Source: Tetraselmis striata
Taxonomy: Eukaryota; Chlorophyta; Chlorodendrophyceae; Chlorodendrales; Chlorodendraceae
Length of the DNA stretch: 64,000 nt
Direction: 5' to 3'
Assembly: GCA_006384855.1 (NCBI GenBank)
Contig: VCJN01002677.1
Span: 62,001-126,000 of the forward strand
The stretch's first letter is position 1. Each line of letters opens with the position of its first letter. The translations under genes were made by a program, and so were the position numbers. Below the pieces are notes generated by a model that saw only the letters and a program-made list of their open reading frames with translations, was not told where the DNA came from and made no database searches. This document shows, one piece after another, positions 55,215-64,000 of this stretch.

Positions 55215-56856
55215 TCAGGTTTCACCGCCGGTGGCAGAGGCCCGGCGGGCGCTCATGTTGGCCACCATGGGTAGCACCTTCTCCGCCCGCGGGTTGAGGA
55301 TCATGCCATCGCAAGGAGAGGCGACATCCAGCACATGGACGTCCCCAAAGTTTTCGTCGTGGAAGCGCCGCTTGCTGAGGTCCTGCTCCGGGAAGTAGTC
55401 CTTGCACTCGTCGTCGCGCTTAATGTCCCAGGTGGAGCAGTGGATGGCGCCACCGAACTCATACATGTGGCGCATGGGCACGGTGATGGGGTCAAAGCCA
55501 TGATCCTCCAGCAGGTTAAACAGCGGGATCTCATTCTCCTCCATGACAATGCCGGTCGTGGAGATGGACAGCATGTTCATGCAGAGCCAGTAGCTGGAGG
55601 TAGACCAGATCGGGCAATCATACTGCGCAGGCTCCGGCACAACGACAAACTTCCAGCCGTTGCGCTTCCAGATCAAGGACTCGCTCTCCAGCGGTGGCCG
55701 CTCCGGGTTGATGAGCACGAGGCCATCGTCGCCGCCCATGGCGCTGGGCGGCCTCAGCGGCACAAATGTGGCATCCAGATGGGCCGGGTACATGTCGTAT
55801 GGGATGTGAACCGGATGGACTCGGAGCTCTGGAAAGTGCGATGTGATCCACTTGATGCCAAGGTCGTTTGTGGTCATGCTCTTCTGGACAAAGATGTCTT
55901 TGCCGCACCGCATGATGTCGGCCGCATCAAAGACAGGCTCCGTCTCATTGCAGCAAAACTGGTACTTGTGCTGCCGCTGGAAGCGCTCCTCCGGTGAAAC
56001 ATCAAAGAAGTCCAGGTTGTACATCTCATCAGCCATGCTGGGCTTGGGGCATGCAAGGAAGCGGATGCGCTCCGGGTCAGAGCGCCACAGATTAAGGCTG
56101 ATGTTGCGGCATGCCAAGTGCTCGAAATAGCGGGAGCGGCGACTCATGGTGGCCTCCAGGATGGTGTTCCTGGAAAGAAGGGGGAGGAAAGAGTTCGAGA
56201 TGGGAAGTGAGATGGCATGCACGCTGCCGCTCAGGCGTTGGCCTGTTCACCCGTTAGGCCGACCTCATGAAAGCCAGCCCGGGAGCGAAAGATTGACGGG
56301 TAGGCGGGGAAGGGAGCAAAGCGATGGGCGGGCGAGTGGCGGCCAGGGGCGGGGCGCGGCGTGGGCGCGGAGGTGCTCACCCCAGAGTGATCATGGTGTC
56401 GCGCGGGCACGTGGCGCAGTACTGCGAGGGCGAGTTCCAGTGGACACCCGCCACGGACTTGCTCCAGTCCAGAGAGTCGGGACGCACTGTCTTGATGGCC
56501 TGCTTCCGCACGACGCGCGCGTCGTCCTCTGCGCAACTAGGCGACTCGATGGCCGACGTGCGCTGCTTGTCGACGGTGCGCTTGAGCTCGGTGTCGAAGG
56601 CCGCCTGCGACTTGACCTGCACGGTCTCGGCCTCCAGGACGCGGCAGAAGTTGTCGAGCTGGGCTGCGGCTTGTCGGATGCTCTCCTTGTCCTTGAGCTT
56701 ACCGCCCGGCCACTCGGGCTTGGCGGGGTCGTTGGCCGACGGCCGGACGGACGGCTCCACGGGCAGGTGGCAGGACGTGGGGTCCGCCTTGCCCACCACC
56801 ACCGTCTCCAGTCGGCCCCACTGCGTCCACGCATTCAACTCGGGAGTCGGCGCCAT
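55215..56856 (-). CDS. GATM: Glycine amidinotransferase (AGAT)-family enzyme, two exons
   Basis: Exons 56856-56381 and 56169-55215, joined at GT-AG with matching phase; 476 residues. The family transfers the amidino group of arginine to an amine acceptor (glycine in AGAT, giving guanidinoacetate and ornithine). Catalytic features visible: FDAADIMRCGKDIFVQKS (the Asp region), YPAHLDATF (His at about 289) and GGAIHCSTWD (nucleophilic Cys at about 403). The order and spacing match vertebrate AGAT over the whole C-terminal two thirds. The N-terminus (TPELNAWTQWGRLETVVVGK) matches the family start and leaves no targeting peptide, unlike mitochondrial AGAT, so a cytosolic place is likely. An insert of about 60 residues rich in Lys/Gln/Ala follows. 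The true acceptor cannot be told from sequence. Confidence 0.85.
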
Positions 56857-58139
56857 GCTGCTCGCCGACGCCTTCCCTGGAGTTGGATATTTACCCTGCC
56901 AGTGGCAGGTAGCAGATATGTGACTTCTCAGGGAGCTCGCCGTGCTTCCTAGGATGTTGTATCAGCGTTGGTTACGGCGGCTGGGGTGTAGGCCTGTATA
57001 CAGGGTAGTCGCTAGGGGTGAGGCGCATGCCGTTGATGTGATATGGCGGCGCGGGTGCGCCGACAGCTACAGGTACCTACGGTTGCTAGCGGCTACGGCG
57101 ACCAAAATAGGTTTAGTAAGGATTACCCGCGTAGCGACGCACAACGGTGCACGTCACAGGCCAGGGCGGATGATGCCATTTTTTTGGAGGAATAGTCGCT
57201 AATGATCGCCGCGCGCCCGATCATATCGTCACGCCTGAAGTATGGGATATATTAAATTTAGTACTAATGTTTGAAATCCGATTTACTTTGCGAGCGCGCA
57301 GGTCAGCAACATTAACTCGGCACCGTCCATCACGACACTGGCGGATCCAAAGAGCAGCTTGCTGACGACGACGCGCCTGCTGAGGCTGCATTAACAATTT
57401 CCCTGCTGCGGAATTCCCTAGGACTCTAATAATCACCGGGGATCTATAATTTCTTTACTGCTGATAACATCATGCCATCAGCACAGGTAGCGACAATCTG
57501 AACCCGTACAAGTAAACTGGACATGTGAAATGGTACGGATACTTTACCACTCATTGTACAACGGATACTTTGGGATGCTCATTATTGAAATGCGTGATGT
57601 ACTCGTACCGGTAGATACCTATACCATACTATATGCCTATACCTATACCTATTAATATCCTACTCGTACCGGTAGATGCCCGTCACGGACGTTCCTTTAG
57701 TTTATGTATGAGCATCGTCGGCTAGATGATAATAGATTGTAAACACACTGTTTTCTTGCTCAATATTTTAAACACATAAATTAAACGGTTGTGCAAGCCC
57801 TTCATCTGCTGACGACGGTACCGTACCGTACAGGTGTCAGCACGCGCGACATCCCTGGCGCTAGGGATAGTCGCTGTGGGCGAGGCGCGGATGATCGATG
57901 ATATGGGATGCCCGCGTACAGGTGTGAATTACAAAAAGGACAGTTACAAACCGCCTACAGGTAGGGGGTAAAAGCAGGGGTAAAAGTAAAAGTTCGCCCC
58001 GGGGCATCGGCCGAAGCCGGCCCAGCACTTGACCCCGTGCGCCAACTGCAGGTACCATTACTGAATTTCAAATAATTTGTCATCCTCATAGCCACTCTTA
58101 TTTTGAACTCCAGGGTACACGCAGACTCAAAAGATATGT
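56857..58139. other. Region upstream of the amidinotransferase gene
   Basis: Probably the promoter in the first few hundred bases, then AT-rich DNA and a SINE-like fragment (57981-58053). No other gene recognised. Confidence 0.4.
57981..58053 (-). mobile_element. SINE-like body, partial copy
   Basis: Reverse of 21798-21873: gttcgccccggggcatcg, ggcccagcacttgacccc, gcgccaactgcag. It lies just before the start of the YR family A copy. Confidence 0.65.
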
Positions 58140-61139
58140 AGAATGCTCAAGTGACATACTTGCCCATCGCTCTCGTCCGTGTGCTCGAGTACATGCTTGG
58201 TAGCCCTCGTCTTCAGCCGGCAGCGGACGAGTACTACCACGCCGTGTGCTGCGGGGCTTCCATCGCCGGCTCGGCTGGCGAGCTGCGTATGTAAGCTACT
58301 AGCTGCGGCATTTGTCGCCAACGGGCTCACGCCGGCCGTCGGGCAGCGGCTCGGGGCCATCGTCCGCAGCATGGAAGCCATCGACTACGGCCATCGGTTC
58401 CGCTTGTCCTACCTCCGCAAGTACCGGATACGCATATGCACCATGGCGACACCTTCGCTCTCGACGTCATACGGGAGCGCTGCCTCCGCCCCGGTCCTGA
58501 GAACCGGGGTCGCCCGAGTTCGCCGAGCTATTGGAGCTCTTTAAGGACCACGTCTACGACGCCAACATCGCCAGCGCCGCGAAAACCTCCGCCCGTCAAC
58601 GCTTCGGCGGCGCCCTCCGGCGCAACGACCGTGACCGGGACGGCGGCAGCAGCCGTGAGAACTTCAAAACTACGCGCCCGGGGCGCGAGGGGGTGGCGCC
58701 TCGATCAACCTTCGCAAGGGACGTCGCCAAGGATCACTCAAGTAAGGGCAAAGCGAAAGCTTAGGCCCCCACTGTCGACATGTATGGCCAAATTATGGGG
58801 TGCTTCGCCGTGCCGACCCCATGCAGTTGCGTTTCGAGGGCACGTCTCCGGGCGCCTCCAAGTAACTTTGCACTGGAGTCGTCGGCATGAGCGGGAATCC
58901 TCACCGCTGACCCTTCAACGGGAGCCGTCATCCTCCCCTACCCTCGCCGGGGTCAACCCCTCCGGGTCTACTCTGCTGTTCCACATCGCGAGTCACCACT
59001 GACTCCCTCCTTTTGGCGCGCCCCCTCCCCCCCGACCTGCCGCGGTAACCCTCTTTGCCCGTCGGCCGCGCAGCGGCCTCTCACGAACAACCATACGAGC
59101 CCGGTACGCACGTGACGCTGCTACGAGGTCAGCGGCTACAGTACCCTACCAGCATGGCAACAGCTTCGTGCTACACCTCGCTCTATTGTCACCGCCCAGC
59201 GATCACCACCCTCAAACCCGGCAGCGGCGTACGAAGCGTTCCGGCGCGTCCGCCGCTCTACGAAGACACCTACCTACTTCATCGCCGACGCTGAAGCGAA
59301 GGCCCCTTACTTGGAGCGAGCTCATGCGAGGCATCATCAAGGCCCTCTACGGCACATACGACTGGGCCGCCAAGGTGCTCGACCATACGAGCCCGGTACG
59401 CACGTGACGCTACTACGAGGTCAGCGGCTGCAGTACCCTGCCAGCATGGCATCATCTTCGTGCTACACCTCGCTCTATTGTCACCGCCCAGTGATCACCA
59501 TCCTCAAACCCGGCAGCGGCGTACGAAGCCACTTACTTACTTCATCGCCGACGCTGAAGCGAAGGCCCCCTGGAGCGAGCTCATGCGAGGCATCATCAAG
59601 GCCCTCTACGGCACAGACGACTGGGCCGCCAAGGTGCTCGACCTGCTAACTACCTCACTCACGGCCGGCACCTACTCCAACTACAAATAAGGCAAGATTC
59701 GCCTCTTCGCCGAGTTTAGCATCGACTAAGAAGGCATCTCCCCCCTGAACTGTACCGAGTCTACCTGCGTCCGCTACGTCGCGTGAATTGCGGAGCGCGG
59801 CACCATCGGCGCCGGCTCTTTGCAACCCTACCTCTTGTCATCAACACTTTCCTGCGTCACACCGGCCGGGATGACGCCCCGACCACCGGCCCAGCCATCG
59901 GCGACATGAAGCGCGCGGCCGCTTCAAATCCGTCATCTCAAGGCTAGCGAGGAACTGCGGCGCGACCCCCTTCCATGCGACGCCATCGCTGACATCCTCG
60001 ACGACCTTGCTACCCTTGCCTTGACCAATCCCGGCTACGACACTATCCTCCGCGAGGGCGCCGCGGTGTGTTCAACATTTATGTTTTACTCCCGTGGCGA
60101 GTCCAGCGTCTCCTGCCAACTCATCCGCGACATGGCCGTGGACACCCACAACATCACCCTCTTCGTCAACCGCGAGAAGGGAGGATATCGCAAGCGTCGA
60201 GACGGGTTTAAGATCCAAATCCAAATCCATGCCACCGCCGTGCCCGCGTAAACAGCTCTTCTCCGCCACTTCATCGCCTACGGCTACGCGGCGTTTCGGT
60301 CAGGCCCCACCGCCAAGCAACATACATGACCGATGCTGGGCGCTCCCCGGTGACGGGGCTACCCCGCCCCTTTTTACGTGGAACGCCTCCAGCACCCTCG
60401 GCAAATGGCTCAAGCGGGCTGTCGGCCGCATCAATCGAGCCACCCCCCCCCCCCCCCCCCCCCCCGAAGGGTTCGTGTGGACCTCGCACTCCTTTCGTAA
60501 GGGCGCAGCGGCTTGCGCGAACGCAGCAGCGTGCCCCTCGACAAAATCCGCCCCATGGGCGGTTGGGCCCGCAATTATGCAGTAGTCAACAACTACATCG
60601 ACCCGATAACGCTGCCTACCCGCGCCGCCGCGCTTCTGTTCGGTTGGCTCTCCCCGCCTATTGTCCTTCGCAGCCTTCTCGACAGCGCCCCCGCTCCGTC
60701 GGACGCCGCTCCGCCCTCTCATCCGCAGTCATGAAGACCGAGGTGGCTAATCTTCCCTGCCTAGCTCCCTTTGAAATGTTTAGAGTTGTGTTCTTGGGGT
60801 TTTCTTTTTCCTCCCTGCACGTAGGGTATGCGGGTGTCGACACCAGCTGCCCGCGATCTCTGTGATTGACCACATGCAATCCTAGTGCCTCAGCATTGAG
60901 AAGCCGATGTAAGGCACTTTGCGTGCGAAAAACAGCGGTCAACCCCGTACCCATCAAATCTTATAAAACCATAAATGTCCGCTAGACTGGGCCACTCACT
61001 TAGTTTTGTGCTCTACTCATGCCCGCACAACCCGCCCTCCATCCCTCGTTTGTGGCTTTGCCGCAAGTACCCCGCCCTTTCCTGGTAACTAAGCCTGCGC
61101 ACTTTTCGGCAAATCTTCCCTGCCAACCTCCCTTTGAAA
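58140..61139 (+). mobile_element. YR element family A, copy 2 (broken fossil)
   Basis: Plus-strand relative of 3678-6685, without a recognisable left terminal repeat. Parts in order: Gag-like region (about 58150-58760), spacer, tyrosine-recombinase region (about 59570-60735) with a C-terminal box containing HSFRKGAA and GGWARNYAVV, and a right end built as short motif (60748-60776), repeat A (about 60790-61100), short motif again (61109-61139). That arrangement mirrors copy 1. Many breaks; old. Confidence 0.7.
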
Positions 61140-61189
61140 CAATATACATACTGCGGCTGAGCTCGTCCATCCGCCGGTACCGGTACTGA

Positions 61190-61370
61190 TCTAAACTAGT
61201 TTATGGGGTTTCCTCCCTTGACCTAACCGCTTTTCAGCTACAAGTGATGCTCCGTGGTACGGGAACTAGGCACCTGTCGTTGCGCCCTTTTTTGGGTGCA
61301 GCACGAGTAGACATAAAAGCAGGCATAACAGCTGAGCCTGCCATCTTCCAGTTTTCGCTGCGTTCCACGC
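61190..61370 (+). repeat. Terminal repeat of YR family B, copy 2
   Basis: Reverse complement of the repeats at 27943-28125 and 30874-31054; shares tttcctccc and gcccttttttgggtgca. Confidence 0.8.
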
Positions 61371-64000
61371 AGCGATGTTAAAACTGTCTCGTAACCTGTT
61401 GCGAGCAAGGTCACCCCAAGTTGTTCAAGACCACACTCGGCTCACCACCCGTGTGTGATGTTCTCATCCGTACGCCCGTGCGTTACCATGCCAGATGGAG
61501 AAGAACCCGTCGTTGAGCCGACGCTCGAGTCGCTACACGCAGAAGTGAAGGCCCAGTTTACATTATTGCGAGAGCTTGCTACAACGATGGCCCAATTGAC
61601 GGCTCGTGAGCGCGTTGTTGATGGAGAAGGAGCACATGGTTCCGGTTCCGGGCAGCGCATCGCGGGACAGCCGACAGGCCGCGGGGGAGCCGCAGAGCGC
61701 CCCGACTTGCTAGAGCTAGCCTAGAGCGGCCGTGTCGGAGCAAAATCCGTGAGTAATGAGGATGACTACCTCGCGGTGCCAGAACTACTGCAGAGAGCAG
61801 AGTATGGTTACGAGGCCGTTCGACCGGTCAGCCGAGTGCCTGGACTCTTCCCCCTGAGCACCGACCTAACGAACGTATACCTCAAGCAGGATGACCGGCG
61901 TCTGCCGGCCCAGGAGGAGTATCTATGGATGTCGTGTTTCGGCGCCCACATGGCCGCACTTTTCGTGGCTCTTGACGAGCGTTGCGTTACGTCCCTGCTG
62001 CAAATCAGGACTTCACCCCCTACCTCGAGAGAGCTCGGAACCCCGCCGAAGCCATCGACAAGGCGTTTCGCTTTCGTTTGGCCTTCCTACGGAGGCTTAA
62101 TGAGGTCAAGCGTGTGCACGGTGACCAAGGTGTTCTGGACGTGCTGCGAGCTCATCACTTTCAGCCTGCTTCTGAGCATCTGGGTTCCGCGATTTTGGGG
62201 GACCTCATGAGGGACTATCTACGAGCGTCGTGTCTTCTAGGCGATTGTGGCCAGCAGCGCCAAAGCAACCGCCACTGCTCGGGTGGCGGCGGCAGCTGCA
62301 TGTCGCGGACGTGGACGAGGACGTGGCGGTGGACGCGGGCGTGGCCGCGAAGGTGAGCACGAGTGACGGTGTGGGGCGCCTTTCGTCGGAGCTGCTGGAG
62401 CTTTGCGAGGCCACCTTTCGGTGACCGCCGCAAAGCGCACCCTGGCAGCTCAACGGCGGGATGTGCGCCATGTTTCAGGACCTGACCCCCCACCTTACAG
62501 ATTTCATTTAGACCTTCCTCGGTGCGGCGCTTCTTACAGCTACAGCCGAGTGCGGCTCAACCATCCGCACACATGCACATGGCGGCTCAACCAACCGCCT
62601 CCCGTACCATTCCATCACTGCGTCCGTCGGTTGTTACACTGCGTGTCACAACTGGTTCGCAACGACCAAGCTTCGCGCGTAAACGTTACGCGCGTGACAG
62701 GCGCTACGAGCGCGAAGGGCGCGCGGGGCGGCCCTCCTACCTGAACCTTGCCCCGCAAACCCGTACTGGTGCTACTGCAAACCTGTCCAGCAACTACCGG
62801 CCAACCGCCGGGAACCTAACCGCTCCTGCCGAGTACTTTGCAAACAGTAGTCGCACCTCTGGAACTATGTCGGTAAAACGACGCACTTTCGCAATTGACG
62901 AGCCCGAAGCTGTCGCTCCCTGGGCTGCTTCACTGCGATCTCGCCCGCATAATGCTTTCGGCTCAGACGAGCTGGGACAACGGACGCTCGACCTGCTCTC
63001 CAGCTCCCTCACCGCTCAGACACTCATGAGCTACGCCGGCAGACTGTCTCAGTTCGCGGAGTTCTGCCACGACTCCGAGAACATCAGCCCGCTGGAGGCG
63101 ACCACTACTACAGTCGTCCGGTACGTTGCCTGGATTTGTGAGCGAGGGCACATTGGAGCTAAGTCACTGCAACCCTACCTGTCTGCAATCAACACGTTCT
63201 TCAAGCTGCACAACCTCGACCCAATTGCCAAGGACAGCCCACACCTCACTGCGGCAAGGCGTGGGCTGATGCTGCGGCAGCGTCGTCTGGCAGCCGCCCC
63301 TTTGCGAGTTCCTCGGCCTGCTGATGTAGCTTACCGCTTCGTCACAAAGGCCGAGCTGATTGTGTCTGCTCCCACCCCAGAGTACCAACACGACTTTCGA
63401 GCCCTTGTGGCCTCGGTTTTCAACTTCATGTTCTTTGCCAGAGGACTTACTGGCGAGTGCGGGATGTGCATGTCGACGATTACAACATTACCCTGCAGGT
63501 GTACCGCGAGAGAGGCCGCGCTGGCCGACGGGGACCCGACGACCTGCGCGTACTTCTCCTTCCGGTGTCAGAGCACCCCCGAGTTGCACGTCTCCTGCAC
63601 CACTTCATCGACAACGTACAGTCTGTCCCCGTGGTTACTGTTGCCTTGGCTGAAACAAACTTCGGGGCGGTCACCCCAAGCGAGCAGTCCAAACCTTGGA
63701 CCGCCACTACAATGTCGGACTGGTTGTCTACACCCGTCCGTCTTGTCGGTGCTGCCCCTCCCGCCGGCACTTCCTGGACCTCACACAGCCTTCGCAAGGG
63801 AGCAGCGTCTGCCGCCAACGCCATCGGAGTTTCATTGTCCCACATTCGCTACCAAGGCGGTTGGGCCACTAACTCCGACGTCGTTCTGGACTACATCGAC
63901 CCCAACGTTCTTCCTTCACCTGGCGCATGGTTCTTCTTTGAGCACATCGCCCCCCTACGCCACTTCCAAGTCCAATAGGACTCCGCAGCGGTGGCCTTCC
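61190..64000 (+). mobile_element. YR element family B, copy 2 (broken fossil, runs off the window)
   Basis: Left terminal repeat 61190-61370, Gag-like ORF region (about 61486-62350) with an Arg/Gly-rich tail, then the tyrosine-recombinase region (about 62700-63978) with HSLRKGAA and GGWATNSDVVLDYI boxes; the right terminal repeat lies beyond the window. It has fewer breaks than the other three copies and looks like the youngest, but it is not whole. No reverse transcriptase between the two parts. Confidence 0.8.

Overview
The window looks like nuclear DNA of a green alga (Chlorophyta; I would guess Chlorophyceae, but the sequence does not fix the order). The reasons are GC-rich, intron-rich genes with GT-AG (and one GC-AG) introns, a plant/algal calcium-dependent protein kinase, a plant-style IRE1 whose kinase carries SDMG in place of DFG, plant ZFN-type CCCH fingers, TGTAA motifs behind stop codons, degenerate TTTAGGG-like tracts, and tyrosine-recombinase mobile elements. 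I have no database result behind this placement.

Layout. 1-3677: an intact F-box-like/27-residue-repeat gene (840-1982) in gene-poor DNA. 3678-6685: a decayed minus-strand tyrosine-recombinase (YR) element, family A. 8679-16430: a 15-exon CDPK gene, plus strand, with short inverted-repeat elements in its introns. 17463-19159: an internally deleted piggyBac-like DNA transposon. 20274-27621: an 11-exon minus-strand gene for a type I membrane protein (signal peptide, cysteine-rich/EGF module, one membrane helix, short basic tail); every exon phase agrees. 27943-31054: a minus-strand YR element, family B. 33491-35197: a second, long 27-residue-repeat gene, one exon. 35-40 kb: AT-rich DNA with a possible small secreted protein and a foldback hairpin. 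40691-41407: the 3' part of a CCCH zinc-finger gene, minus strand. 43127-50132: an almost complete IRE1 gene, minus strand, 10 resolved exons. 50-55 kb: gene-poor DNA with two orphan exon-like islands. 55215-56856: a two-exon glycine amidinotransferase-family gene, minus strand. 58140-64000: second copies of YR families A and B, plus strand; B runs off the right edge.

IRE1 (unfolded-protein sensor), the CDPK (calcium-responsive kinase) and the EGF-type membrane protein all suggest signalling roles, but nothing in the sequence ties them into one pathway. The strongest unexplained structures are: (1) two YR-element families, each in two copies, that pair a Gag-like ORF directly with a tyrosine recombinase with no visible room for a reverse transcriptase, family A with split direct terminal repeats; (2) an inverted-repeat element of about 175 bp in at least 17 copies, concentrated in introns, once carried into a 282-bp tandem array; (3) long C-tracts, always C on the coding strand, many placed just after a 5' splice site. 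Three multi-exon genes each show a single one-base frame discrepancy, which looks more like assembly error than decay.
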